Source of the DNA: Candidatus Lernaella stagnicola
GTDB lineage: Bacteria; Lernaellota; Lernaellaia; Lernaellales; Lernaellaceae
Direction: 5' to 3'
NCBI GenBank assembly: GCA_030765525.1
Contig: JAVCCK010000003.1
Coordinates: 240,502 to 304,501 of the forward strand
DNA: 64,000 bases
How positions within the stretch are numbered: position 1 is the stretch's first letter; every line of letters starts with the position of its first letter. Made by a program: the position numbers and the translations under genes. The notes under the pieces were generated by a model. The model made no database searches. It was not told the DNA's origin and saw only the letters and a program-made list of their open reading frames with translations. Positions 1-9,834 of the stretch are shown piece after piece.

Positions 1-229
1 TGTCCGCCGAGCCGTTCACCAGCCGGTCGTCAAAATAGACTTGGCCGGAGGTCGGGTGTTCCAGTCCTCCGATTACGTAGAGCAAGGTCGATTTTCCGGC
101 GCCGGACTCCCCGACCACGGCGAGCATGTCGCCCTGCGGCATGTTTAGATTCACGCCGCGCAACACTTCGATCGGCGCACCGACATCGAAGTAGGTTTTG
201 GTCAGGTTTTTGGTTTCCAGCAATGCCAT
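1..229 (-). CDS. lolD: Lipoprotein-releasing ABC transporter ATPase LolD, 3' part missing
   Basis: This is the N-terminal 76 residues of an ABC ATPase; the rest lies beyond the window edge. The protein starts MALLETKNLTKTYF and has a Walker A motif GESGAGKST near residues 41-49. The start ATG (complement of 227-229) follows the lolC stop after an 8-nt gap, with AAGGACG as a weak ribosome site. LolD powers release of mature lipoproteins from the inner membrane by the LolCE permease for transfer to LolA. Family members also include MacB-type and FtsE-type ATPases, but the adjacent LolC-type permease makes LolD the natural call. Confidence 0.9.
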   Translation of the reverse strand, partial: MALLETKNLTKTYFDVGAPIEVLRGVNLNMPQGDMLAVVGESGAGKSTLLYVIGGLEHPTSGQVYFDDRLVNGSAD

Positions 230-237
230 CGTCGTCC

Positions 238-1500
238 TTATTCATACCGAAGGGTGCGAACCGGATCCAACCGTGCCGCCACCCGGGCGGGAATCCACGT
301 TGCCACAAAAATGAAGCCCAACGAGAAAACCAGAATCATCGCCAGATCCGACACGCGCAGCGTCATCGGCAGAGTGTCGATAAAATACACGGTGGGATCG
401 ATTTTCACAATCTTGTGTTCGATTTGCAGCCAACACATAAACAACCCTATGCCGGTTCCCAAAACGCTGCCCAGCAACCCCAGGAACATCCCCTGCACCA
501 TGACGATGGCGCGAATCTGCCGGGCTGAAGCGCCCATCGCCCGCAGCATGGCGATACTCTTCTGCTTGTCCATCACAACCATGTAGAGCACCGAGAAAAT
601 GTTCAGCGAGGCCACGAACACAATGAGGCCCAGCAAGACGAACATGACGAGTTTTTCCAGCTTGAGCGCCGAAAACAGGCTGCGGTTCATATCCTGCCAG
701 GTTTTTGCCCAGAAGGGCCAGCCCAGGTCGGCGCGAATGCGGTCGGCCACGACCTGCGCGTTCCAGATGTCGTCTAGGCGCAGTTCGATGCCGGTCACCG
801 TGTCGCCGTAGTCGAAGAACTTCTGCGCCTCGGCCAAGTCGATATACGCGAATTTCGTATCGAAATCGTAAAATCCCGTCGCGAATTCGCCGACGATCAC
901 AAATTTGGTCGTTTTAGGCACGACGCCGAACGGGCCGATATCACCAATCGGGTTGACGACGTTCAATTCTTCCTTGTCGAAGACCCGCAGCGTCGCGGCC
1001 AAATCCCGGCCCAGAATGATACCCGGATACTTGCGGTCGCTGTTTTCGGAGCCCGGCATCGTCAAGGGCGAGTGCTTTTCGTGTAGTTCCTCGAGCGAGC
1101 CGGACTGCATGCTTTTGGCGATGTTGTTCACGCCGCTGGCGGATTCGGAATCGATACCCCTTAAAATCACACCGGTGGCGCGGTCGGCCGTGTTGGCCAT
1201 CACCTCCCCGATGACAAACGGCGTCGCGGCCTTTACGCCCTCGATCTGCAGGATTTTCTTTGTTGTTTCGCGCCAGTCTTCGATGCGCCCGTTGTGCGAC
1301 AAGACCACGGTGTGGCTTAAGGTGCCGAGGATTTGCTCGGTCACGTCGTCTTGAAAGCCGGTAATTACAGACAGCACGACGATAAGCGTCGCCACGCCGA
1401 CCGCCACGCCGATAAGCGCAATCAGGCTAATGATCGAAAGCGCCACTTGGCGGCGTTTCGGTCGCAGAAATCGCAAACCGACAAAGCGCGAAAATCTCAT
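238..1500 (-). CDS. lolC: Lipoprotein-releasing system transmembrane permease LolC/LolE
   Basis: A 420-residue FtsX-type permease. An N-terminal membrane segment (about residues 20-50, ALSIISLIALIGVAVGVATL) is followed by a large periplasmic domain (about 50-270) and three C-terminal membrane segments, the usual LolC/E topology and length. It extracts acylated lipoproteins from the inner membrane with LolD. Only one permease gene is visible, so the complex may be homodimeric as in many non-enteric bacteria; whether it is LolC or LolE cannot be separated from sequence alone. The start lies 4 nt after the lysS stop, so the two are probably cotranscribed. Confidence 0.93.
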   Translation of the reverse strand: MRFSRFVGLRFLRPKRRQVALSIISLIALIGVAVGVATLIVVLSVITGFQDDVTEQILGTLSHTVVLSHNGRIEDWRETTKKILQIEGVKAATPFVIGEVMANTADRATGVILRGIDSESASGVNNIAKSMQSGSLEELHEKHSPLTMPGSENSDRKYPGIILGRDLAATLRVFDKEELNVVNPIGDIGPFGVVPKTTKFVIVGEFATGFYDFDTKFAYIDLAEAQKFFDYGDTVTGIELRLDDIWNAQVVADRIRADLGWPFWAKTWQDMNRSLFSALKLEKLVMFVLLGLIVFVASLNIFSVLYMVVMDKQKSIAMLRAMGASARQIRAIVMVQGMFLGLLGSVLGTGIGLFMCWLQIEHKIVKIDPTVYFIDTLPMTLRVSDLAMILVFSLGFIFVATWIPARVAARLDPVRTLRYE

Positions 1501-1504
1501 CGCC

Positions 1505-2995
1505 TCAGGACTGTTCCTTTCTCAAGAGCGGAAATAGGATCACGTCCCGAATGCTGGGTTGATCGGTAAGCAGCATGACCAGTCGGTCGATCCCGATCCC
1601 CTCCCCCGCCGTGGGCGGAAGTCCGTATTCAAGCGCGCGAATGTAATCGCCGTCGTATTCGTGGGCTTCCTCGTCGCCCGCTTGTTTCGCGGCCAACTGA
1701 TCCAAGAAGCGCTGCCGTTGATCTTCTGGGTCGGCCAACTCGTTGAAACCGTTGGCGATTTCTCGCCCGTAGATGAACAACTCGAAACGATCGACAACCT
1801 CCGGGTTCTCGTCATTCCGCCGTGCCAGCGGGCTGATTTCGGTCGGATAATGGTAGATGAAAGTGGGTTGAATCAGCCGATCTTCAACCTTCGCCTCGAA
1901 TATCGCGTTCAGGAGACGCCCGGCGCTTGGCCGGCCTTCGATTATGATCTCGTGCCGCGCGCAGAATTCCTGCATGCGCTCCATGTTCTGCAGGTCCGCC
2001 TCGGTCAGGTCGGTGAACTGCGTTACGGAGTCGGCCATGGTCAGTCGCCGCCAAGGGCGTTCCAGCTTGATCGTCTGCCCCTGATAGGGGAACTCAATAG
2101 CGCCGTAAATGCTTTCACTCAGGAAGCAAAACAGTTCTTCGGTGAGTTCCATGAGCTTTTCGTAGGTAGTATAGGCCTCGTAGAACTCCAGCATCGTGAA
2201 CTCGGGATTGTGCTTGATGCTGATGCCTTCGTTGCGGAAGTTGCGGTTGATTTCGTAGACCCGCTCGAAGCCGCCGACGACCAATCGCTTCAAATAGAGT
2301 TCAGGCGCGATGCGCATAAACAGTTCCATGTCCAGCGCGTTGTGGTGCGTGGTGAACGGCCTGGCGTTGGCTCCGCCCGCCAGGGGTTGCAGCATGGGCG
2401 TCTCGACTTCGATGAAATCACGCTCGGCGAAAAACACCCGCACGAGCCGCACGATCTCACTGCGAGCACGAAACACTTCGACGACGTCGGGGTTGGCAAT
2501 TAAATCGACGTAGCGCTGCCGATACCGGGTTTCCTGGTCCACAAGACCGTGCCACTTTTCGGGCAGCGGGCGCAGCGCCTTGGACAGCAGCGCGCAATCC
2601 TCCGCGGCCACCGACAGTTCGCCCGTCCGCGTTTTCGCCACCCGCCCCTCAAACCAGAAAAAGTCGCCTATGTCTGCGCTTTTCTTGAATAATTTATGAT
2701 TTTCGGGGCCCACTATCTTCTTGATCAGCAAGGCTTGGACACGGCCTGAGCAGTCGTACACGTCGGCGAAAACCGCGTTGCCGAAATCGCGGATGGCCTT
2801 GATGCGGCCGGCGATCGACACACGCGCGCCTGCTTCCTCGAGCTCCTCGGCGCTCATTTCGCCGAATAGCTGGTGCAACTCCCCGGCGCCATGGCTTACC
2901 GGGCGAGTCGTGGGAAACGGATTGATTCCCATCTCGCGCAGGGCCGCTAGTTTTTCGCGGCGCTGCTCGATGATCTTGTTAGTATCTTCGGGCAT
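1505..2995 (-). CDS. lysS: Lysyl-tRNA synthetase, class II
   Basis: A 496-residue class II synthetase that charges tRNA-Lys. An N-terminal OB-fold anticodon-binding domain (about residues 50-150) precedes the catalytic core with motif 2 (RNEGISIKHNPEF) and motif 3 (GEGIGIDRLVMLL). The frame extends 7 codons upstream to 3016, but only the ATG at 2995 has a good ribosome site (GAGAGG with a 4-nt spacer), so 2995 is chosen. It sits 70 nt after prfB and 4 nt before lolC in a lnt-prfB-lysS-lolC-lolD run that combines translation and lipoprotein genes. Confidence 0.96.
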   Translation of the reverse strand: MPEDTNKIIEQRREKLAALREMGINPFPTTRPVSHGAGELHQLFGEMSAEELEEAGARVSIAGRIKAIRDFGNAVFADVYDCSGRVQALLIKKIVGPENHKLFKKSADIGDFFWFEGRVAKTRTGELSVAAEDCALLSKALRPLPEKWHGLVDQETRYRQRYVDLIANPDVVEVFRARSEIVRLVRVFFAERDFIEVETPMLQPLAGGANARPFTTHHNALDMELFMRIAPELYLKRLVVGGFERVYEINRNFRNEGISIKHNPEFTMLEFYEAYTTYEKLMELTEELFCFLSESIYGAIEFPYQGQTIKLERPWRRLTMADSVTQFTDLTEADLQNMERMQEFCARHEIIIEGRPSAGRLLNAIFEAKVEDRLIQPTFIYHYPTEISPLARRNDENPEVVDRFELFIYGREIANGFNELADPEDQRQRFLDQLAAKQAGDEEAHEYDGDYIRALEYGLPPTAGEGIGIDRLVMLLTDQPSIRDVILFPLLRKEQS

Positions 2996-3065
2996 TTTTC
3001 CTCTCGTTTCAGCCATTCGGAAAAACGCGTCACCCTATGTTTTTTCGCGCTATCCTGTCAAGCGA

Positions 3066-4164
3066 TCACTGCCGAAGTGAAAACAAATAGGCTTCGATAA
3101 AGCGGTCGAGATCGCCATCGAGAACGGCGTCGACATTTCCGGTTTCCACGGCGGTACGCAGGTCTTTGGCCATACGGTACGGATGCAGCACATACGAGCG
3201 AATCTGGCTCCCCCAACCGATCTCTTTTTTGTCGGCATTCAAAGCGGCGATTTCGTCTTGTTTTTTCTGTAGTTCCAGTTGGTAAAGGCGGGCGCGCAAC
3301 AGCTTGAAAGCGGTCGCCTTGTTGCGGTGCTGGCTGCGCTCATTCTGGCACTGAACGACAATCCCGGTCGGGAAGTGCGTGATCCGTACGGCGCTGCTGG
3401 TCTTGTTGACGTGCTGCCCCCCGGCTCCGCTGGCTCGATAGGTGTCGATGCGAAGGTCTTTCTCGTCGACCTCGATTTCGACCTCGTCCTCGATATCCGG
3501 GTACACGAAAACGCTGGCAAACGAGGTGTGTCGGCGGCTGCTGGCATCGAAAGGACTGATGCGCACCAAGCGGTGAATGCCGATTTCCGCCTTCAGCAGG
3601 CCGTAGACATTTTTGCCTTTGATTTCAAGGGTGACGCTTTTCAGACCCGCCTCATCGCCGGGTTGATAATCGATTTCCTCCACGTCGAAACCGCGCCGTT
3701 CGGCGTACCGCAGGTACATGCGCAGCAACATCGACGCCCAATCGGCGGCTTCGGTGCCCCCGGCGCCGGAGTGGATCTCCATGATCGCGTCGGCGCTGTC
3801 GGCCTCTTCGGAGAAAAGCATCTCCAGTTCCATGTTACTCAGGGTTTTTTCGACCTTTTTCACCTTGCCGGGCACTTCGGCGGCTAAGTCGTCGTCTTGG
3901 GCTTCTTGCGCAAGTTCGAAAGTGACTTCCATTTCTTCGACGGCGGATTCGAGCCCGCGCCATTCGGCGAGTTCTTTTTCCAGGTCACTTTTTTCTTTGA
4001 GAAACGGACGGGTGGCTTCGTTGTTGTCCCAGAATCCGGGGGCAGCGATTTGTTCTACTAGTTGGCCGAGGCGGTCGCGCTTGGCGGCCAGATCAAAGAT
4101 ACCCCCGAAGTTCTTCAAGTTTTTCGCGTGCTTCCGAGATGCGCTCGGCAAAATCTTCCAACAT
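3066..4164 (-). CDS. prfB: Peptide chain release factor 2, made through a +1 programmed frameshift
   Basis: RF2 releases nascent chains at UGA and UAA. The gene is in two frames. The first, from ATG at 4164, encodes 23 residues ending LEELRGYL and stops at an in-frame UGA (4095-4093). The second continues from Asp24 to 3066. Skipping the U at 4095 gives 365 residues, the usual RF2 length. The second frame holds the UGA-reading SPF tripeptide (about 203-205) and the GGQ catalytic motif (248-250). The start ATG lies 2 nt after the lnt stop, with the ribosome site AAGGAGAAA overlapping the lnt end. Starting the gene at an internal codon (4151) would give a wrong N-terminus. Confidence 0.97.
4093..4107 (-). 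promoter_or_regulatory. prfB: RF2 autoregulatory +1 frameshift site
   Basis: On the minus strand the sequence reads CGG GGG TAT CTT TGA T. It has a Shine-Dalgarno-like GGGGG three bases before the slippery CTT codon, followed by TGA and a weak-termination context. It matches the Escherichia coli prfB recoding site (AGG GGG TAT CTT TGA C) at nearly every base. In the known mechanism, low RF2 slows termination at UGA and the ribosome slips +1, restoring RF2 synthesis. Confidence 0.96.
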
Positions 4165-4166
4165 CG

Positions 4167-5918
4167 TTATTTCTCCTTGCGGTCGCGCAGTCGGCGCGCC
4201 ACTACGAATATCAAGAGACCAAGATAGATGACAATGCACAAGTAAGGGAAAAGATTTCCTGTGCGTTGATAGAGGCTGACGGTGTCCATCGCGTAGACAG
4301 TGCCGACCGGAGCGGCCTCGACGTAAAGGCCGGTTTTTTGAACCGTTCGCCCCAACGGGTCGATGATACCTGAGATGCCGGTATTGGCGGCGCGGGCCAC
4401 CCAGCGGCGGTTTTCGATCGCGCGAATGCCCACCTGCGCCCAATGTTGATAAGGAGCGGAGGTCGGGCCGAACCAAGCGTCGTTGGTGATCGTCACCAAG
4501 AATTTAGCACCCAGCGCGTTTTGGCGTCGGACGACTTCGGGATAGACCGCCTCGTAGCAGATGAACACCGAGAACGGCGCTTTGGGATAAGGCATCATGG
4601 CGTAGTAGCCGCCGGTCTCGAAGTTCAGCGTGCCGGCGATTCTTTTGCGCGGCAGCCCCAGGAGGTTCGTGAAAAAGTCGAGGCCGGCCTGGAAGTGGTG
4701 CTTAAAGGGGATGTATTCGCTAAAGAGCACCAAGCGGTTTTTGTCGTACCATTGCACGTCGATGCCGGCCGGATTCACCAGGACGGCGCTGTTGTGGCTG
4801 GTGTACTGACCGCGGGGGTCGTCGCGGTTCAGCCGCTTGCCCGAGGTGGGCACTCCGGTCAACACCCAAGCGTTGTTTTCGACGGCATAGTGCCGAACTC
4901 TCTCGTTCAGCGGACGCCAGCGTCGTTGCCGAACCGGAATCGACGTTTCGGGAAAGATGATCAACTCCGCGCCCTCGGCTTTGACCCGGCGCGCCAATTT
5001 CCCGAAGTTATCGAATATCCAGGACCGATATTCCGGCTTCCACTTGCGGTTTTGATCGACATTCCCCTGCACGAAACCGACCTTGACGGCCGTGCCCTCT
5101 TTCATGCGGTTTTCGATCTGACCGGAGCGAATGACGCCGTACGCGAAGCCGGCCAGCACGATCACGACGACCGCGGTAATCAAACGGCGCGGCAGGGTCG
5201 TCCGCCGGCCGCGGCGATACCACCACAGTTCTGCGAACATGACGTTGCTTAGGGCGAAAACAAGGCCGACCGAAAGCGACCCGAACAGATCGAAGGTCTG
5301 GTTGAAGTACGGAATGTGATACGCGGCGTTGCCCAGCAGGTCCCAGGGGAAACCGGTCAGAAACCACGTCAACCAGAAATCCCAGAAAATCCAACCGAGC
5401 GGGAAGACCAGCCAAAGGGGCAGCCGGCCCTTTTTAACCGCCCAGTGCAGCACGCCGAAGTTCCAACTCCAGAACGCGCCGAGGCACAGGCAGACAACCG
5501 TCGTCACCAAAATCCCGACGGCAAAGGGAATCGGAGAGAAGTAGGTAATCGGATAGACGATCCAATAGACCTTTCCCAGACTGCCGAGAAAGCCGGCGAG
5601 GAAACCGAAGAACATGGCGGTCTTGGCACGCTCGGCGTCCATCGCCAATACGAGGACCGGGGCCAGGCAGATGAAGGCAAGAAATCCGAGCCCGGCATGC
5701 GGGAAACACAAGGTGTAGAGCGCCGCGGTCAAATACGCCGGCCACCACTCGTGTTTGAGTTTGAAGAGCAAAAACAGAAACACGGGTAGGAAAAACACCC
5801 ATTGCCACTGCTTAAATAGCGGAAACCCGGCAAGAAAAAACACAAAGGCCGCAATCCCCGGCCAGTTCGACCGGGCAAAATCGAGTGACAGGATTTTCTT
5901 CTCGCCGCTTCCCAACAC
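4167..5918 (-). CDS. lnt: Apolipoprotein N-acyltransferase
   Basis: A 583-residue inner-membrane enzyme that adds the third acyl chain to lipoproteins before Lol export. The first ~210 residues hold several membrane segments and the C-terminal part is a nitrilase-like periplasmic domain. The Glu-Lys-Cys triad is visible as E324 (IIFPETSIPV), K393 (YDKNRLVLF) and C454 (FICYEAVYPE), with spacing close to the E. coli enzyme. The start is a GTG with a modest AGAGAG ribosome site. It appears to be the first gene of the minus-strand operon and supplies substrates to the LolCD system four genes downstream. Confidence 0.95.
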   Translation of the reverse strand: MLGSGEKKILSLDFARSNWPGIAAFVFFLAGFPLFKQWQWVFFLPVFLFLLFKLKHEWWPAYLTAALYTLCFPHAGLGFLAFICLAPVLVLAMDAERAKTAMFFGFLAGFLGSLGKVYWIVYPITYFSPIPFAVGILVTTVVCLCLGAFWSWNFGVLHWAVKKGRLPLWLVFPLGWIFWDFWLTWFLTGFPWDLLGNAAYHIPYFNQTFDLFGSLSVGLVFALSNVMFAELWWYRRGRRTTLPRRLITAVVVIVLAGFAYGVIRSGQIENRMKEGTAVKVGFVQGNVDQNRKWKPEYRSWIFDNFGKLARRVKAEGAELIIFPETSIPVRQRRWRPLNERVRHYAVENNAWVLTGVPTSGKRLNRDDPRGQYTSHNSAVLVNPAGIDVQWYDKNRLVLFSEYIPFKHHFQAGLDFFTNLLGLPRKRIAGTLNFETGGYYAMMPYPKAPFSVFICYEAVYPEVVRRQNALGAKFLVTITNDAWFGPTSAPYQHWAQVGIRAIENRRWVARAANTGISGIIDPLGRTVQKTGLYVEAAPVGTVYAMDTVSLYQRTGNLFPYLCIVIYLGLLIFVVARRLRDRKEK

Positions 5919-6108
5919 GAATTCTCTCTTTCACCTGTGAGTCAAAGTTGCCGGATCATAGCAAAAGCCGCCGGTCATTCATAGCTTGCCGGGACGCCAA
6001 CCGGCCGTGAAGCGCGGTCGACAAAAACCGGTTTCGTCTCAATTATCCTCCCCACCTTGCCCCACGGCGCTCGATTGGTATTCTGAACGCCAAAATAAGG
6101 GGCACTTT

Positions 6109-7605
6109 TTGACTCGATACGGGCAGACATCTCGGATTTGGTGTGTCGTTCTCCTGCTTTTTGTGGTCGTATCCTGCAAGCCCAATGGCAACCACAGCCG
6201 CGGGGCCGGTAACCACGACGCAGAGGGGAATCGTACGCCCATCGCCGCCACGCCGCTGGCCGGACCGCCGCGCAACGTCTTGCTGATCACCATCGATTCC
6301 TTGCGTTGGGACCACGTCGGTAGCTACGGCTATGACAAACCGACGACGCCGAAGCTCGACGCCTTCGGTGAATCCGCGGTGCGTTTCCAGCGAGCCTACG
6401 CGCCCAGCCCCTGGACCCTGCCCAGCCACGCCAGTCTGCTTACCGGGCTTTATCCGGATACGCACGGCGTGGATCAAGAGCGTTCGGTGCTCGGCCCCGA
6501 ATTGCCGACCCTCGGCGAAATTCTACAAGCCCACGGGTACCGGACCGGCGCGGTGGTGTGCGCACCTTTCCTTTGGACGTTTTACGGTTTGCAGCGCGGC
6601 TTCGACACCTACGACACCGAATTGATGGATTTGCTGCCGATCAAAAGCCTGCGCCGCAAAGTCGGCCCGGACGTCACCAAGCGGGGCTTGGATTGGATCG
6701 ACCAAAATCGCGACCAACCGTTTTTTCTTTTCCTGCACTACTGGGACGTGCACCACGACTACAATCCGCCGCAGGAATACGTCGATCTTTTCGATCCCGG
6801 TTACGAGGGTGACGAAGACGGCTTGCGTATCGCCGAGCGAGAGCACGGGGAACTTGCGCCCGGGTATCCGAAACGCGACCTGAAGCATCTGCTTGCGCTA
6901 TACGACGGCGAAATCCGTTACACCGACGATGCGCTGGGCGATCTGCTTGCCGGGCTCGAGCAGCGCGGCCTGATGCAGAATACGCTGATCTGGATCACCT
7001 CCGACCACGGCGAGGAATTTCTCGATCACGGACAGGTGGCGCACAAGAAAACCTGTTACGAAGAAGTGATCCGCATTCCGCTCATCGTTCGCATCCCTTG
7101 GATGGAGACGGCCTCGTCGGTGATCGATGACGCGGTGAGTCTGCTCGACTTTTTCCCCACCGCCCTCGACGCGCTGGGTATCAAGACGAAGCGTTTTCTA
7201 CACCAGGGATTAAGCCTGGTTCCGGCCATCGCCAAGGGCAAACGCTTAGAGAGGCGTCCGCTATTCGCCGAGACCGCGACCGGCGTGCTGCCCACGGGGA
7301 ACAAAAAGGTTCATTGGTCGGCGATGTTGGCACCCGACGGCGTCAAGCTGCACGCGATCCGCCCCTACGGCAAACGCCGCGGCAGGCTGAAATTCAGCAT
7401 GTTTGATCTGCGGTTGGACAAAGAAGAAGCGAACGACGTGGCGGTCAACCGCCGGCAAACCGCCAACGGCATGAAGCGGCAATTTCGCTACAACAAGAAA
7501 ACCCACCGCAAAATACGCAAGTCCCTACACGTGGGCGAAGACACTCAAAAAAACCTCGACAAGAAACTCGACGAAACCCTCAAGGGATTGGGGTATCTGC
7601 AGTAG
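6109..7605 (+). CDS. Sulfatase-family (alkaline phosphatase superfamily) lipoprotein
   Basis: A 498-residue protein. The start chosen is TTG at 6109, which has AAGGGG 8 nt upstream and opens straight into a lipoprotein signal peptide (IWCVVLLLFVVVSC); the frame extends upstream to 5986 but that stretch has no signal. The fold is recognisable from LLITIDSLRWDHVGSYGY (metal ligand Asp), ITSDHGEE (metal ligands) and a C-terminal LGYL common in this family. The nucleophile position reads WTLPSHASLLTG, with Thr103 where classical sulfatases have the formylglycine Cys and His in place of the usual Arg. It may therefore be a phospho- or sulfo-transferase or hydrolase with a Thr nucleophile. The substrate is unknown; it probably acts in the periplasm. 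Confidence 0.85.
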   Translation: MTRYGQTSRIWCVVLLLFVVVSCKPNGNHSRGAGNHDAEGNRTPIAATPLAGPPRNVLLITIDSLRWDHVGSYGYDKPTTPKLDAFGESAVRFQRAYAPSPWTLPSHASLLTGLYPDTHGVDQERSVLGPELPTLGEILQAHGYRTGAVVCAPFLWTFYGLQRGFDTYDTELMDLLPIKSLRRKVGPDVTKRGLDWIDQNRDQPFFLFLHYWDVHHDYNPPQEYVDLFDPGYEGDEDGLRIAEREHGELAPGYPKRDLKHLLALYDGEIRYTDDALGDLLAGLEQRGLMQNTLIWITSDHGEEFLDHGQVAHKKTCYEEVIRIPLIVRIPWMETASSVIDDAVSLLDFFPTALDALGIKTKRFLHQGLSLVPAIAKGKRLERRPLFAETATGVLPTGNKKVHWSAMLAPDGVKLHAIRPYGKRRGRLKFSMFDLRLDKEEANDVAVNRRQTANGMKRQFRYNKKTHRKIRKSLHVGEDTQKNLDKKLDETLKGLGYLQ

Positions 7606-7648
7606 GGTCATTCGTGCACGATCGCCGCTCGGGCGCGTAATGTTACCG

Positions 7649-9751
7649 TCACTCGAATCGCGTGAGCCGAAACAGGGCGAAATCCTTTGTCGTTATGACC
7701 GGTGAGAAGTCGGTGGCGAAGTCTCCGGTAGCCCAAGTGAATTCGACGGGGAACCCGGCGGATTCGGCGCGCAGAAAGCGGCGTTCGGACGGCGAAAGTG
7801 TCTCGACGAAGAGATACTCCACGCCCTGCTTACGAAGATTTTCCAGCCAAGCCTCGGGGTTCGGATTCGCGCGACGCCACGGAGCCTTCTCACGCGTGCG
7901 GTCCAAATCCCCGGCCGCAGCCGACTCACCGACATAATCGTGCAGCAGCTTGTCGCCGCCGTCGAGGTTGAGGTAGCGAACGCGCGTCAATCCGCCGCGG
8001 CCCGCCAGATAATACGGCCGGTTGCGCCCGGCGTAGGCCACGCATTCGGGGCGCGTTTCCCAAATGCGCTGATACCCCCGCAAAGGCAGGTGGCGCAGGG
8101 CGTTGATGTCGGTCTTGACGAACACGCCGCCGGTCGGTTGTGCGGCGATAACCGCCAAAAGCGATCCGACCGCGAACGCCACGGCCAATCCACGAAAAAC
8201 GCGTCGCCGCATCAGGTAAAACACGAGGGCCATCGTCGCCAACACGAGTAGCGCCAGCGGCCATCCCCGCCACGCGAGCACCGAACGCAGGTAGCGACTA
8301 TCGAAAAACTCGCCGCCCACCAACACCATCACAACCGTGGCCGCGATCACAACGCCGGTAACGTACGAGGCCACACGGCTTTCGCGCGCCTTTGCGCCCA
8401 ACCACGCCCACGGCAGCAAAGTCAGCGCAACGATCCATAAGAGGAAGCGGTCTTGCGAACTGTAGGGCACGATCAGAAAATGCCACACTAGGGCCACCGG
8501 CGCGATCCAGCCGACCATTCGCCAGCGCGGTTCCCGCCAAGCGGCGATCAACCCGCCGACTACGCCAATCAGCGCAACCGGTACGAACCAAAAACCGAAG
8601 GCCTGGCCGATGACCGGCAGCGCGTCAATGAAGCTTGGCACATGGAAGGGACTGGCCAGCATCGCCTCGCGCGTGAACGCGCCGGAAAATAAACTGAGCG
8701 AGCCGAGCGAGACATGCAACGGGAACAGCGGATTGCCGGTGACGATCCAGTTGCGCACATACCACGGGGCCGCCGTCACCGCCGCCGCGCCGAGCCACCA
8801 GGCGAACAGGCGTTTCTCGCGGCGACGCACGAAGGTCACAAGCAAGGGCGCGGCCACCAGAGGCGCATAGCTGAGCGCCAGAAACTTCACCCCCGCCGCC
8901 AGACCCAGCGAAGCCCCGGCGAACAGCGCGAAACGGCGATCGCTGCGATGGGCGTGCTCCACGGCAAAGGCCAGCGCGGTCAACAGCAACGAGGACATCA
9001 TCAGATCGACCGCCGGGCTCGACGCCTGGCGAATCACCCACGGCACCAGCGCGAACATCGCGGCCGGAAGGTACGCGGCGGAGTGTTTGCCTACCAACCG
9101 TCGTCCCATTGCTGCCAAAGCGGCGAGCGCCAGGATCAAAAAGGGAAATTGGCCGACTTTCGCCAGGGCGTCCACGCCGCTGAGCTTGAAGGCGAAGACG
9201 TTGTCGACCGCGCCCCGCCAGGGGGCCATCAGCCACGCGTACCAGAGTTCACCGGTGGCCGGGGCGTAACCGGGCGCGGCATCGCCGAAAGGGGTATCGA
9301 TGAGAAACACGCGCCCCGCGGCGAGCCACTGCGCCGGGAAATGCAGGTGGTAAGTCAGCGCGTCGTACTCGACTGCCGGTTGGGCGAGCTTGGCGCCCAA
9401 GTAGCCCGCGTGTACCGCCGCGGCGGCCAAAACCAATCCGGCGAGGGCGACGCCGCTTCGCGACCACGAGGGGGACGCAACGCGAGTCGCGGTTGGTGGT
9501 TGGGGGCCAAACCACGCCGCCGCAGCGCCGCCCCACAACAACACCAGATAGCCCGGCACGCCAAGCAAACCGACGATCCCCAAGATTCCGCCGACGCCGG
9601 TCACGAATCCGAAGGCAATCAGTAAGGCGGCGAGTAGGCGCAGGGGGGCGTCGTCTTCCGGCACGGCCCATGCAGCAAGACGCGCGGCGACCAAAAGCAC
9701 CGGGGCCGTGAACGCCGCGGTAAGCAGCAAATGATGAAGCAGATAGAGCAT
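7649..9751 (-). CDS. GT39/ArnT-like multi-pass membrane glycosyltransferase
   Basis: About 700 residues with a dozen predicted membrane helices and a soluble C-terminal domain. Near the N-terminus, EYDALTYHLHFPAQWL fits the first periplasmic loop of GT-C enzymes, where an acidic residue acts as catalytic base or metal ligand. Such proteins transfer sugars from polyprenyl-phosphate donors in the periplasm. The frame opens at a GTG at 9784; the ATG at 9751 places the first hydrophobic helix directly after the start and is preferred, though neither has a clear ribosome site. It is transcribed divergently from the next three GT-C-type genes. Acceptor and donor are unknown. Confidence 0.75.
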   Translation of the reverse strand: MLYLLHHLLLTAAFTAPVLLVAARLAAWAVPEDDAPLRLLAALLIAFGFVTGVGGILGIVGLLGVPGYLVLLWGGAAAAWFGPQPPTATRVASPSWSRSGVALAGLVLAAAAVHAGYLGAKLAQPAVEYDALTYHLHFPAQWLAAGRVFLIDTPFGDAAPGYAPATGELWYAWLMAPWRGAVDNVFAFKLSGVDALAKVGQFPFLILALAALAAMGRRLVGKHSAAYLPAAMFALVPWVIRQASSPAVDLMMSSLLLTALAFAVEHAHRSDRRFALFAGASLGLAAGVKFLALSYAPLVAAPLLVTFVRRREKRLFAWWLGAAAVTAAPWYVRNWIVTGNPLFPLHVSLGSLSLFSGAFTREAMLASPFHVPSFIDALPVIGQAFGFWFVPVALIGVVGGLIAAWREPRWRMVGWIAPVALVWHFLIVPYSSQDRFLLWIVALTLLPWAWLGAKARESRVASYVTGVVIAATVVMVLVGGEFFDSRYLRSVLAWRGWPLALLVLATMALVFYLMRRRVFRGLAVAFAVGSLLAVIAAQPTGGVFVKTDINALRHLPLRGYQRIWETRPECVAYAGRNRPYYLAGRGGLTRVRYLNLDGGDKLLHDYVGESAAAGDLDRTREKAPWRRANPNPEAWLENLRKQGVEYLFVETLSPSERRFLRAESAGFPVEFTWATGDFATDFSPVITTKDFALFRLTRFE

Positions 9752-9834
9752 CACGGCATTTTGGCACGCGGGCATACGGCTCACAAGCGAGGTGAACTAT
9801 GATAAGCTGAAAGGCGCATCTCAGGGAGGTTTGT

